A program made the translations under genes and the position numbers. 46,383 nucleotides of DNA, from positions 1-46,383 of the forward strand of contig JANQFU010000018.1 in assembly GCA_028277665.1 (NCBI GenBank), in the 5' to 3' direction. Every line of letters begins with the position of its first letter. Position 1 is the stretch's first letter. A model generated the notes under the pieces. That model was not told the DNA's origin. It worked only from the letters and a program-made list of their open reading frames with translations, and made no database searches. This document shows, in pieces, positions 27,289 through 35,858 of this stretch. This stretch comes from Alphaproteobacteria bacterium. Its GTDB lineage: Bacteria; Pseudomonadota; Alphaproteobacteria; Micavibrionales; Micavibrionaceae.

Positions 27289-28155
27289 TCAAGCGTTCTG
27301 CTCTGAAATGCCGCGCCTGTGGAGCGCGAGACGGGTCTCCCGGATCAGCAGGAGTCCCGAACAGGCAAAAACGATTTGTGAAAAACAGACGCAGCAATAC
27401 GGATTGAAGCCGCCGCCCGTGAGCCAGGCATTGACGCCTGCCAGAACCGCCACGCTCAAATTTCCGCATGCCAGAAAAATATTGGAGGGCCCGTCATTGA
27501 CATCATGAATGCCGATCTTATTATTCGTGGCCAGAAAAGAGCGCCAGACGGCATAGGAAACGCCGCTGCCATAGAGAAGAAATGCCCAGCCGCCGACAAA
27601 GCTTTCCAGTGAAAAGGCGCGTGCGCTTTCCATCAGGTTCATGATGAACGGAAGTCCAAGAAGACTGTAGAAAAAGGCCGGGTTGGCGATGAGGGCAAGA
27701 ACGCTTGCTTTCAGGCGGGAATGTATGTCTTGCGCCGCATGAAAAAACCGGGTGAAATTGACGCTGTCATTAATTCGGATCGCGTTATCGCCGAGGACTC
27801 CGAGATACCACATGGCGGCGCGGGTTACATGAAAGAAAAGCTCGGAGCGGTCGTCTGTGAAAGCCATCCAGCTTGCCTCGATACCGTTATACAGGGCGAT
27901 CAGCATCAGGATCTGCGCCGTCAGGGACGGATCGCACAAAAACCGCATGACAGGGCCGCGGTTCTTTTTTGCCGGATCTTCTTCGGCGGTCAGGGACTGG
28001 TATTTGTTCCACGTTCCAAAGACCAGCGCGAGCAGATACAAAACGGCGCCGATCATCGACTCGAGCCCGGCGGACAGCGCCGCCGCCCCCAGCGCGATGA
28101 AATTGGCGGAGCTGAACAATGCGGCGGTAAAAGAAGGCCCGTGAATGCGAATCAT
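27289..28155 (-). CDS. Polytopic membrane protein of unknown function
   Basis: About 288 residues from the ATG at 28155; an upstream ATG at 28227 would add 24 residues but runs into the cvpA start region. About seven hydrophobic segments are visible, e.g. FIALGAAALSAGLESMIGAVLYLLALVFG, LTAQILMLIALYNGI, FVGGWAFLLYGSGVSYAV and LSVAVLAGVNAWLTGG. A CCVCF patch lies near the C-terminus. I do not recognise the family. It is divergent from cvpA and converges on nothing; the hipBA operator lies just beyond its 3' end. Confidence 0.7.
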   Translation of the reverse strand: MIRIHGPSFTAALFSSANFIALGAAALSAGLESMIGAVLYLLALVFGTWNKYQSLTAEEDPAKKNRGPVMRFLCDPSLTAQILMLIALYNGIEASWMAFTDDRSELFFHVTRAAMWYLGVLGDNAIRINDSVNFTRFFHAAQDIHSRLKASVLALIANPAFFYSLLGLPFIMNLMESARAFSLESFVGGWAFLLYGSGVSYAVWRSFLATNNKIGIHDVNDGPSNIFLACGNLSVAVLAGVNAWLTGGGFNPYCCVCFSQIVFACSGLLLIRETRLALHRRGISEQNA

Positions 28156-28236
28156 AATGCTGCAGTGTACCTGCTGCGGGGATTCCGTATCAAGCCTCTT
28201 GCACTCCGGGGGCGCATGCCCTATCAATGCTCCGTT

Positions 28237-28965
28237 ATGATTGTCGATATCGTCGTTATTGCTGCCATTCTCGTTTCGGCCCTGATCGCCTTTTTGCGCG
28301 GGTTTATCAGGGAGACTCTGACGATTGTCGGGGTTGCGGGCGGTTTGCTGGCCGCTGTATACGGCGGGCCGCTTTTAGAGCCGGTTATCGCGGGATGGTT
28401 TGCGGCCGCCGGTGAGGGCGGGTCCGATAAACTTCTTGGCGTGTTGCCGTTCGACATGCTTGCGACGGGTCTTGCCTACGGCTCCATTTTCCTTGTCATT
28501 GTGATCGTTTTATCGGTGATGTCTTTCTTTTTGTCTGACGCGGCGGAGTCGATCGGGCTTGGGCCGATCGACCGGACGCTCGGGGTTTTGTTCGGAATCG
28601 TCCGGGCGGTTCTTCTGCTCGGGCTTTTGTATCTTCCGTTTCATCTTTTGATGGGCGACAAGCAAAAACAGTCATGGTTCGGAGATGCGCACAGCTATGT
28701 CTATCTTGAGTGGACGGCGGCGTGGATGGCCGGGTTCCTTCCGGACGGGACCGAAAGCGCGCTTGAGAAGAAAGCCGCCGAAATCAGAAAGGCGCCGCAG
28801 GGGGCCGGAGAAGCCGCCCGCGAAAAGCTTAAGGAGCTGGATCTTTTGAAACAGGAGCAGGCTCCGGTCCCGGCCGAAGAGGGGGGAGGTGCTCCCGGAG
28901 ACGGCTATCAGGACGACACAAGAGAACAAATGAACCGGCTCTTTGAAGAAGAGCTTAACGAATAG
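28237..28965 (+). CDS. cvpA: CvpA family inner-membrane protein
   Basis: 242 residues with four hydrophobic segments in the first 135 residues. The opening MIVDIVVIAAILVSALIAFLRGFIRETLTIVGVAGG is the family hallmark. A charged cytosolic tail rich in Lys/Glu/Ala follows. CvpA is needed for colicin V export in E. coli and is linked to envelope homeostasis. The start at 28237 matches the family start; 28216 is an alternative with a GGGGG site. purF follows after 11 bp, the classic cvpA-purF order. Confidence 0.9.
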   Translation: MIVDIVVIAAILVSALIAFLRGFIRETLTIVGVAGGLLAAVYGGPLLEPVIAGWFAAAGEGGSDKLLGVLPFDMLATGLAYGSIFLVIVIVLSVMSFFLSDAAESIGLGPIDRTLGVLFGIVRAVLLLGLLYLPFHLLMGDKQKQSWFGDAHSYVYLEWTAAWMAGFLPDGTESALEKKAAEIRKAPQGAGEAAREKLKELDLLKQEQAPVPAEEGGGAPGDGYQDDTREQMNRLFEEELNE

Positions 28966-28976
28966 GGCGGATGTGA

Positions 28977-30452
28977 ATGGAACAGATGGAACGGGGAGCG
29001 GACGACAAGTTTCATGATGAATGTGGTGTTTTCGGTGTCTTCGGGTCGCCGGATTCATCCGCGTTGACGGCTCTCGGGCTGCACGCGCTTCAGCACCGGG
29101 GACAGGAAGCCTGCGGGATTGTCGCGTTTGACGGGACGCATTTTAATTCGCGGCGTGCGCTGGGGCTGGTTGACAGCACGTTCAGTCATGCCTCCGCGAT
29201 TGCCCAGTTGCCGGGGCATGCCGCGATCGGCCATAACCGGTATGCGACGACCGGCGATACGAATGTCCGGAATATCCAGCCTTTGTTTGCGGATCTGGCC
29301 TGTGGCGGGTTTGCGCTCGCACATAACGGGAATTTGACGAATGCGCATACGCTTCGTCAGGCCCTTGTCGAAAAGGGCTCTTTGTTTCAGGCGACGACAG
29401 ATACGGAAGTCTTTTTGCACCTGATGGCGGTTTCCCGCAAGGCTGCGCCCTGCGATCGCCTCGTTGATGCGTTGCATCAGGTTCAGGGCGCGTATTCGCT
29501 CGTTGCGCTTGCGGATAACATGCTGATCGGCGTGCGGGATCCGCTTGGCATTCGCCCGCTTTCCCTCGGTAAAGTCGGGGAGGCTGTTATCCTGACGTCC
29601 GAGACATGCGCGCTGGATATTATCGGGGCCGAGTTTATCCGCGATATCGAGCCGGGTGAAATGGTCGTCATTACGGAAGAGGGGATCGCCTCGTCCCGGC
29701 CGTTTGAAAAGCCCCGGAATCCGCGCTTTTGTATCTTTGAATATATTTATTTTGCGCGGCCTGACAGTTTCATGGAAAACCGCTCGGTCTATGAAATGCG
29801 CAAGAATATCGGTGCGGAACTCGCGCGCGAGGCCCCTTGCCCGTCGGCGGATCTTGTTGTGCCGGTCCCGGATTCGGGCGTTCCGGCTTCGATCGGTTAT
29901 GCGCAGACGAGCGGCATTCCGTTCGAGCTCGGGATTATCCGAAATCACTATGTCGGGCGGACGTTTATTGAGCCGACGGATCATATCCGCCATCTGGGCG
30001 TGAAGCTCAAGCACAACGCGAACAGCGCGTATATCAAGGGCAAGAATGTCGTTCTCGTCGACGATTCGATTGTGCGCGGGACGACGTCGAGAAAGATCGT
30101 CGACATGATGCGCAGTGCCGGGGCAAAAGAGGTGCATATGCGGATTGCCGCGCCGCCGACGAAGTATTCCTGTTTTTACGGGATCGATACGCCGAAGACG
30201 ACGGATCTCCTTGCGCATAACTATGGCGTGGACGAGATTTGCAAACTGACCGGCGCGGATTCGCTCTCCTATATTTCGATGGACGGGCTGTACCGGGCGG
30301 TCGGAGAGATCCGCCGGAACAACGATATTCCGCAATATTGTGACGCCTGTTTTACGGGTGAATATCCCGTTCCGTTGACTGATTTCGAAAACAATCGCAC
30401 CGGCGCGAACGTGACCGATCTGCGCGAGCGGCAGGAACGCCGTAGCCGGTAG
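28977..30452 (+). CDS. purF: Amidophosphoribosyltransferase
   Basis: First step of de novo purine synthesis: PRPP plus glutamine to phosphoribosylamine. 491 residues. The class II glutaminase begins at Cys16 (DECGVFGVFG), so a 15-residue propeptide should be removed. GLHALQHRGQEACGI and HNRYATTGD follow. The phosphoribosyltransferase domain has the PRPP loop VVLVDDSIVRGTTSRKIV. KYSCFYGIDTP and DACFTGEYP contain Cys residues that bind a Fe-S cluster in some relatives. It is coupled to cvpA. Confidence 0.97.
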   Translation: MEQMERGADDKFHDECGVFGVFGSPDSSALTALGLHALQHRGQEACGIVAFDGTHFNSRRALGLVDSTFSHASAIAQLPGHAAIGHNRYATTGDTNVRNIQPLFADLACGGFALAHNGNLTNAHTLRQALVEKGSLFQATTDTEVFLHLMAVSRKAAPCDRLVDALHQVQGAYSLVALADNMLIGVRDPLGIRPLSLGKVGEAVILTSETCALDIIGAEFIRDIEPGEMVVITEEGIASSRPFEKPRNPRFCIFEYIYFARPDSFMENRSVYEMRKNIGAELAREAPCPSADLVVPVPDSGVPASIGYAQTSGIPFELGIIRNHYVGRTFIEPTDHIRHLGVKLKHNANSAYIKGKNVVLVDDSIVRGTTSRKIVDMMRSAGAKEVHMRIAAPPTKYSCFYGIDTPKTTDLLAHNYGVDEICKLTGADSLSYISMDGLYRAVGEIRRNNDIPQYCDACFTGEYPVPLTDFENNRTGANVTDLRERQERRSR

Positions 30453-30462
30453 GGTCCAGACC

Positions 30463-31404
30463 CTAAATGCGCACCGTTTCCGCCGGAGCTTCGGCGGTTT
30501 CTTCGTAAGCCAGACAGGCGCGCAGGCCCTTGTAAAAATCCGGATAGCGCAGACGCACGCCGAGTTCCGTCTTGATCCGGTTGTTATTCACGCGTTTATT
30601 GTCCGAATAGAAACTTTGCGTGATCGGGGCGAGATTGGCGTCCTCGTAAGGAATCAGCGGCGGCAACGGTTCCCCCAGAAGTTCGCAGGCATAGGCGATT
30701 ACCTCATGACTTTGGGCGGGACTATCGTCGGAGACATTGTAGGCCTGCCTCGGATTCGGATTGGCCATGGAGGCCATCAGGACCTGAACGACGTCTTCAA
30801 CGTGGATCCGGGAAAAAGCGTGTCCCGGCTTGTCGATCCGCCGCGTAACGCCGGACCGGACCGAATCGAGCGCGCTGCGGCCCGGACCGTAAATCCCGGA
30901 AAGCCGGAAAATATGAACCGGAAGATTAAAGCGTGTATGAAGAGACATCCATTGTTGTTCCGCACGCGCGCGGCGGGAGCCCCGTTTGGAAGTCGGGCGG
31001 ATTTCGGAATTTTCATCGACCCAGCCCCCGCTTCGGTCGCCGTAAACGCCGGTCGTCGAGAGATATCCGATCCATTCAAGATTTTTGAGGCTTTCGATAT
31101 CTGCATGATGGATCAGATAACTCGGATCACCCGCATCCCCGGGCGGCGTGGAAACCAACAGATGCGTGACGTCCGAAAGAACCGTTTCCGGATGGCCGAG
31201 CGGATGCTCGTAGTTGAAGATATGCATATCGATTCCGCGTTCGCGGAGAATGCGCCGTTTTTCTCTGTCTCGCGTTGTGCCGCCGACCGTCCAGATCAGG
31301 CGCTCGTCATTGGCGCGCATCAGGGACTGCGCAAGTAAGTCGCAGGTATAGCCGAATCCGAAACAAAACAGTTTTTTCTTTCGCGGTCCCATTCTTGGTC
31401 CCAT
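30463..31404 (-). CDS. NAD(P)-dependent epimerase/dehydratase, YeeZ-like
   Basis: 313 residues, an extended SDR fold. The glycine motif is GFGYTCDLL near the N-terminus (about 16-24). YLSTTGVYGDRSGGWVDE and FRLSGIYGPGRSALD are typical of the YeeZ/SDR_a5 group. The usual YxxxK catalytic pair is replaced (TSKRGSRRARAEQQW), so dehydrogenase chemistry is uncertain. The ATG has a close second ATG at 31392. It converges on purF with 10 bp between stops. Substrate unknown. Confidence 0.85.
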   Translation of the reverse strand: MGPRMGPRKKKLFCFGFGYTCDLLAQSLMRANDERLIWTVGGTTRDREKRRILRERGIDMHIFNYEHPLGHPETVLSDVTHLLVSTPPGDAGDPSYLIHHADIESLKNLEWIGYLSTTGVYGDRSGGWVDENSEIRPTSKRGSRRARAEQQWMSLHTRFNLPVHIFRLSGIYGPGRSALDSVRSGVTRRIDKPGHAFSRIHVEDVVQVLMASMANPNPRQAYNVSDDSPAQSHEVIAYACELLGEPLPPLIPYEDANLAPITQSFYSDNKRVNNNRIKTELGVRLRYPDFYKGLRACLAYEETAEAPAETVRI

Positions 31405-31416
31405 ACACCCTTATTT

Positions 31417-31454
31417 GCGGTCCCCGGGCTTATGCTTTTCGGGGCCGCTTTTTT
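31417..31454 (+). terminator. Terminator-like hairpin oriented against the flanking genes
   Basis: Stem GCGGTCCCCG with CGGGGCCGC (one bulged T) is followed by a run of six T, then C, then six more T, on the plus strand. Both adjacent genes read on the minus strand, where no T run follows the stem. It would therefore stop plus-strand transcription through the intergenic gap. Confidence 0.6.
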
Positions 31455-31466
31455 CTTTTTTGTCGT

Positions 31467-32135
31467 TCAGAAATCTACGTTTTCGTAATGTTCAACCGGC
31501 GAAAATCCCGGAATCCGGTCTTCCAGCAAAGCGCGGAAACTCGGACGGGATTTGATGCGCGCATACCATTCGCGCGCGGTCTGGTGCTCTTCCCACGGCA
31601 CGTCACCAATATAGTCGATCGCCGAGAGATGCGCGGCGGCGGCGATATCGGCCAGCGAAAATTCCTCTCCCGCCAGCCAGTTCCGTTTTTCCGTCAGGAA
31701 TCCGATATAATCGAGATGGTAATGAATATTCGCGTGACCGGCCCGGATGGACGGGCCGTGCGGTTCGCCGAGTTTTAAAATCCGTTTGGTCAGTTTCTCG
31801 CCGACGAGGTTTTCGGTGACTTCGCGGTTGAATTTGACGTCGAACCATCCGACCAGCCGCCGGGTTTCAGCGCGCTGGACCGGGTCTTTCCCAAGGAGAT
31901 CCGTGTCCGGATAAACCTCTTCAAGGTATTCGCAAATAACCTGGGAATTCGCAAGCGTCGTGCCGTCCGGCTCGATCAGGACCGGGACGTCTCCGGCGGG
32001 GTTCAGCGCAAGGAAATCGGTGCGGCGTTCCCAGATCTTTTCCAGCTTCAGCTCAAACTCGAGCTGTTTCTCGGCCAGAACGATCCGGACCTTCCGGGAA
32101 AACGCATGCAGCCATAGGTGATACAATGTCCTCAT
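31467..32135 (-). CDS. Glutathione S-transferase family protein
   Basis: 222 residues from the ATG at 32135 (GGTGAG site; TTG and GTG alternatives lie up to 9 bp upstream). The N-terminal thioredoxin-fold domain includes LYHLWLHAFSRKVRIVLAEK, DVPVLIEPDG with the cis-Pro, and LANSQVICEYLEEVYP with the glutathione-binding Asn-Ser pair. A helical C-terminal domain (FSLADIAAAAHLSAIDYIGDVPW) follows. Specific activity unknown. A GST, an epimerase and uppP occur near each other in several alphaproteobacteria. Confidence 0.9.
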   Translation of the reverse strand: MRTLYHLWLHAFSRKVRIVLAEKQLEFELKLEKIWERRTDFLALNPAGDVPVLIEPDGTTLANSQVICEYLEEVYPDTDLLGKDPVQRAETRRLVGWFDVKFNREVTENLVGEKLTKRILKLGEPHGPSIRAGHANIHYHLDYIGFLTEKRNWLAGEEFSLADIAAAAHLSAIDYIGDVPWEEHQTAREWYARIKSRPSFRALLEDRIPGFSPVEHYENVDF

Positions 32136-32211
32136 GCTCACCAAATTATCTGAATTAGATCCATGAGAACAGCCCTTTATTGATTCTTTCTTACTTTATT
32201 GGAGCCCTTTT

Positions 32212-32790
32212 TTATGTAGGGGTATGACGGATCATACGCTGGAGCGTCCGGTCTTTGTCGAGAATCCAGTGTTTCAGCGCACCGGAGATATGCAGGACGA
32301 ACAGCCCGGCCAAAAAGAAAGGCGACGTTTCATGGATCTCTTCCGCGATGGCATGCAGGCCTTCGTTCTTGCCGATCAGATCCGGGAAAGTGAACAGGCC
32401 GAACCAGCTCACGGGATGTCCGGCGCTTGCGGACATGACCCAGCCGGAAACCGGAAGGGCGAACAGCGCGACGTAAAGCAAAGCGTGGACGATTGCGGAA
32501 AGATGCCGCTCCCACGGTTTTAAATTCGGCTCGGGACGCGGCGGCTTATTCAAAAACCGCCAGACAAGCCGGACGATCATCAGGATGAGCAGGGTCGCGC
32601 CGATGGATTTATGTATGCCGTACATTTCCATTTTTTGCGGACCCTGTGTTTCAAAGGAGAGGTCCGTCATGATGAACCCCGAGGCAAGCAGACCGAAAAT
32701 CATAAAGGCAACGATCCAGTGCAACAAGCGGGCGATGAGGCCCCATCCGTTTTCGCTGTTTCTGAAATAAGGTTTTGTCATGTTGTTCAT
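32212..32790 (-). CDS. Cytochrome b561 family protein
   Basis: A four-helix inner-membrane dihaem cytochrome, 192 residues. Candidate haem-ligand histidines lie in ARLLHWIVAF, YGIHKSIGATLL, LSAIVHALLYVALF and FVLHISGALKHW. Members are electron carriers or superoxide:quinone oxidoreductases. The TPYFRNSENGWG-like start before the first helix is typical. The small membrane protein at 32800 lies 9 bp upstream on the same strand, so the two are probably co-transcribed. Confidence 0.93.
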   Translation of the reverse strand: MNNMTKPYFRNSENGWGLIARLLHWIVAFMIFGLLASGFIMTDLSFETQGPQKMEMYGIHKSIGATLLILMIVRLVWRFLNKPPRPEPNLKPWERHLSAIVHALLYVALFALPVSGWVMSASAGHPVSWFGLFTFPDLIGKNEGLHAIAEEIHETSPFFLAGLFVLHISGALKHWILDKDRTLQRMIRHTPT

Positions 32791-32799
32791 ATATTGTAT

Positions 32800-33006
32800 C
32801 TACCCCGCGAGATAAAGAGTGTAAATCGTCACGCCCAGCCATGCACCGAGACCTGCCGTCATCCAGTTCAGCAGGCCGTATGTCCATTTCAGGGAAGAAT
32901 CTTTCAGGAGATCTTCCCGGGAACGGTCCTTGAGAAGCCGCAGGAGCAAAAGCTGTCCCGCGAAAAAACCGAGGAAAAATCCGATCCCGCCAAAAAGATA
33001 GACCAT
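32800..33006 (-). CDS. Small two-helix membrane protein
   Basis: 68 residues from the ATG at 33006, chosen for its GGACGGAAGGAAA ribosome site; the frame is open much further upstream into uppP, which cannot be coding. Two hydrophobic segments (VYLFGGIGFFLGFFAGQLLLLRLL; LLNWMTAGLGAWLGVTIYTLYLAG) flank a charged loop (KDRSREDLLKDSSLK). Not recognised. It lies just upstream of cytochrome b561 and divergent from uppP. Confidence 0.75.
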   Translation of the reverse strand: MVYLFGGIGFFLGFFAGQLLLLRLLKDRSREDLLKDSSLKWTYGLLNWMTAGLGAWLGVTIYTLYLAG

Positions 33007-33058
33007 TTTCCTTCCGTCCTCTATAGTGTCGCCGTTTTTACCGCTATCAGAGTGTGCA

Positions 33059-33919
33059 ATGCCTTTATATTTTATTCTTCTTCTCGCTGTCGTCCAGGGT
33101 ATTACCGAATTTTTGCCGATCAGTTCCAGCGGGCATCTCGTCATTTTGCATGCCTTTTTCGAGGGACCGGAGTTCGGAGCCGAAGCCTCCGCCGACTGGG
33201 GCGAGGATCTGATGCTCGATGTGGCCGTCCATGTCGGAACGCTGTTCGCCGTTCTTTTGTATTTTCACAAAGACATAGGGGCAATGTTATCCGGCCTGTT
33301 TTCCTTTGTCTCGCGGAAAAAGGCCCGAAATACGGCGGCGACGGACGGGCTTAATCTCGTCCCGCATCTGATCGCCGGATCCGTACCGGTCGTTCTGGCC
33401 GGATTTCTGCTCCATCTCTGGCAGCCCTCACTCCTGCGGTCTCTGGAGGTCATGGCATGGGCGACTATCTTCTTTGCCCTGCTGCTCTGGTGGGGGGATA
33501 AAAAATTTCCCGATACGAAGACGCTCAAGGATATGCGCCTGATTGAGGCCTTTGCAATCGGCATTGCGCAGGCCTTCGCGCTTGTGCCCGGAACGTCGCG
33601 CTCAGGCGTGACGATGACGGCGGGCCGGTTTCTGGGCTTCAGCCGGATCGAATCGGCGCGGTTTTCACTTCTTTTGTCGATTGTTGCGATTGCCGGCGCA
33701 GGGCTTCTGACCGGGTTCGATCTGGTCGGGACCGGAAATCTGCGGCTCGGCGCGGACAGCCTTCTGGCGGCATTCCTGTCTTTCCTGACGGCGCTTGCGG
33801 CGATCGCCCTGATGATGCGCTGGCTCGCGCGGGCGAGTTTTACGCCGTTTGTCCTCTACCGCCTTGTGATGGGCGTTGCGCTACTCGTCCTCATTTACGG
33901 CGGGTTCGTACACGCATAG
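33059..33919 (+). CDS. uppP: Undecaprenyl-diphosphatase
   Basis: Recycles the lipid carrier for peptidoglycan and other envelope glycans (BacA family). 286 residues with about eight helices. The two signature regions are QGITEFLPISSSGHLVI near the N-terminus, with the catalytic Glu, and PGTSRSGVTMTAGRFLGFSR in the second half. The ATG at 33059 starts the family-typical MPLYFILLLAVVQG; the frame is open from 33026. Its 3' end overlaps the convergent rsmD by 39 bp. Confidence 0.96.
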   Translation: MPLYFILLLAVVQGITEFLPISSSGHLVILHAFFEGPEFGAEASADWGEDLMLDVAVHVGTLFAVLLYFHKDIGAMLSGLFSFVSRKKARNTAATDGLNLVPHLIAGSVPVVLAGFLLHLWQPSLLRSLEVMAWATIFFALLLWWGDKKFPDTKTLKDMRLIEAFAIGIAQAFALVPGTSRSGVTMTAGRFLGFSRIESARFSLLLSIVAIAGAGLLTGFDLVGTGNLRLGADSLLAAFLSFLTALAAIALMMRWLARASFTPFVLYRLVMGVALLVLIYGGFVHA

Positions 33920-34471
33920 CCCGATTTGCGTGTCTCCGTATGTTTTGCTCTGAAGCATCCGGAACGGCGCGGGAAACGTAAGTGTTGCACCGCTTTCCGT
34001 CTCCACAACACACAAAGCCCCATCGGCAAGCCGGCGTCCGTCCGCCAGGCCCGCCAGTCCCGCAAGCGCCGGAACGACGAGATTCTTGCGGTAAGGCGGG
34101 TCGATAAAGACAAGATCTGCAGGTTTTCGGACTTCGACTTCGGCTCCGGCCGGAAGGCGCGTCGCATCGCTTTTTTGAAGAGCGTATGTCTGCGGGTCGG
34201 CGCGCAGGGTCTCCAGATTTTTACGGCACAGGGCGAGCGATCCGGGATTATTGTCTATAAAAGTACAGAAACCCGCGCCTCTTGAGAGGGCTTCAATCCC
34301 GAGCGCGCCGGTCCCGCAAAACAGATCCAGAGCCGTGCAACCCTCGAAATCCATGCGGGCGGCAAGCATATTAAAGACGGCCTGCCGCACTTTATCCGAC
34401 GTCGGACGTACGTTTCTGCCTTCCGGCGCTTTCAAGATCCGTCCGCGCCATTTTCCTGCACATATTCTCAT
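33881..34471 (-). CDS. rsmD: 16S rRNA (guanine966-N2)-methyltransferase
   Basis: Methylates G966 of 16S rRNA. 196 residues, Rossmann-type. MRICAGKWRGRIL and RPTSDKVRQAVFNML form the start. ALDLFCGTGALGIEALSRGA is the SAM loop, and FIDPPYRKN the catalytic DPPY. It overlaps uppP by 39 bp tail to tail. The rluB-type gene lies 14 bp upstream on the same strand, a frequent pairing. Confidence 0.95.
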   Translation of the reverse strand: MRICAGKWRGRILKAPEGRNVRPTSDKVRQAVFNMLAARMDFEGCTALDLFCGTGALGIEALSRGAGFCTFIDNNPGSLALCRKNLETLRADPQTYALQKSDATRLPAGAEVEVRKPADLVFIDPPYRKNLVVPALAGLAGLADGRRLADGALCVVETESGATLTFPAPFRMLQSKTYGDTQIGLCVYEPAVNEDE

Positions 34472-34485
34472 GGTTTCCCCTGAAT

Positions 34486-35238
34486 TTATTCCATAAGCGG
34501 GAGGATATAACTCAATTCATCGCCTTTGATCTCCTGAATCTCATTCCTGACCAGTCTGTCCAGTTCATAAGGGCCGTAAGAAGTCCGGATCAGCCGGTTC
34601 ACCTGTAATCCCGCGGCATTCAGGAGTTTACGGACCTCCCTGTTCTTCCCTTCGGTCAGCGTGATCTCGAGCCAGTTATTCCGATTGCCCTCCGTTTCGA
34701 AGACGAGATCCGCAGGCGCGTAGCGGATCCCCTCCAGCGTGATCCCGGCCCGGATTTTCTCAATCGTTTTTGGGTCCGGCGTACCGTACGCGCGTACGCT
34801 GTACGTCCTTTTCCAGCCCGTTTTCGGATGCTCAAGGGTCCTGGCAAGCGCGCCGCTCGTTGTCAAAAGGAGAAGCCCTTCCGTATTCAGGTCCAGCCGC
34901 CCGATGGAGATCAGGCGCGGCAGGCGTTTGGGCAGCGAATCGAACACGGTCGGGCGCCCCTGTTCGTCGCGGGCGGTTGTCACAAGACCGGGGGGTTTAT
35001 GATAGCGAAACAGGCGCAGTGTCTGGGCGGCGGGCAGCGGCCTCCCGTCGACCTCGATCCGGTCGTCCCGGGTGACGGTCCGTGCGGGTGTGGTCAGGAT
35101 TTCTCCGTTAACGCGCACCCGGCCGTCCGCGATCCAGCGTTCCGCGTCCCTGCGGGAGCACAGGCCCGCAGCCGCGATTCGCTTGGCAATTCGTTCCGGT
35201 TTGTCTTTTTCCAGCGTCTCCTTCATAATCGTAATCAT
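34486..35238 (-). CDS. rluB: RluB-type rRNA large-subunit pseudouridine synthase
   Basis: Isomerises a uridine in 23S rRNA. 250 residues. The N-terminal S4 domain (ERIAKRIAAAGLCSRRDAERWIADGRVRVNG) is followed by the RsuA/RluB catalytic domain. ISIGRLDLNTEGLLLLT contains the catalytic Asp, then EGKNREVRKLLNAAGLQVNRLIRTSYGPYEL. RluB, RluE and RluF cannot be separated with certainty. A second ATG at 35226 is a possible start. The divergent tadA starts only about 10-30 bp away. Confidence 0.9.
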   Translation of the reverse strand: MITIMKETLEKDKPERIAKRIAAAGLCSRRDAERWIADGRVRVNGEILTTPARTVTRDDRIEVDGRPLPAAQTLRLFRYHKPPGLVTTARDEQGRPTVFDSLPKRLPRLISIGRLDLNTEGLLLLTTSGALARTLEHPKTGWKRTYSVRAYGTPDPKTIEKIRAGITLEGIRYAPADLVFETEGNRNNWLEITLTEGKNREVRKLLNAAGLQVNRLIRTSYGPYELDRLVRNEIQEIKGDELSYILPLME

Positions 35239-35248
35239 AATCGTATTG

Positions 35249-35746
35249 ATGAAAAAAAACAGAACCCTGATGAACGATCTTCCCGAACCGGTCCCTGAGG
35301 CAATGAAAGCGGCGTATGACGAAGCGCTGACGGCCGGAGCACGCGGCGAGATTCCGGTCGGTGCGGCAATTTACGATCCTGAAGCGGAGCGGATTGTTGC
35401 CCGGTCCGGAAATCGGTCTGTCGAATTGAACGATCCGGGCGCGCATGCGGAAATGCTTGCGATCCGGGCGGCCTGTGCGGCTCTGGGCGCATCCCGCCTG
35501 CCGGGGCTCGATCTTTATGTGACGCTGGAGCCGTGCACGATGTGTGCGGCGGCTATCAGTTTTGCCCGGCTGCGCCGCCTTTATTTCGGCGCGTTCGATG
35601 AGAAAGGCGGCGGCGTTTGTCACGGTGCCCGGTTCTACGAACAGCCGACCTGTCACCATGCGCCGGAAGTCTATGGCGGGATCGACCGGTCAGCCTGTGC
35701 CGAGCTGCTGCAACAGTTCTTCGCCGGGCGCCGCGGCGGCGCCTGA
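35249..35746 (+). CDS. tadA: tRNA-specific adenosine deaminase
   Basis: Converts A34 to inosine in tRNA-Arg(ACG). 165 residues. Zinc ligands are in HAEMLAIRAA (with the proton-shuttling Glu) and LEPCTMCAAAISFARL. ALTAGARGEIPVGAAIYD is typical of TadA. The start is 35249 or 35270 (MNDLPEP); neither has a strong ribosome site. The 5' end abuts the divergent rluB-type gene, so promoters must overlap coding sequence. Confidence 0.93.
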   Translation: MKKNRTLMNDLPEPVPEAMKAAYDEALTAGARGEIPVGAAIYDPEAERIVARSGNRSVELNDPGAHAEMLAIRAACAALGASRLPGLDLYVTLEPCTMCAAAISFARLRRLYFGAFDEKGGGVCHGARFYEQPTCHHAPEVYGGIDRSACAELLQQFFAGRRGGA

Positions 35747-35858
35747 ACCGGCTTTGTTGTTCGGGAACACTCTTTTTATCGCGCATTAATCTTCGTTTAA
35801 CGTAATTCGAATATGCTTGGACCTGAGGAATTCAGATTTGACAGCATAGGGGGCTGAG

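Noticed and set aside
27721..28215. Upstream extension of the cvpA frame
   Set aside because: It is antisense to the polytopic membrane protein; the CvpA family begins at the MIVDIVV start.
29055..30335. Long minus-strand open frame (426 codons) opposite purF
   Set aside because: A shadow of purF codon usage; purF is unmistakable on the plus strand.
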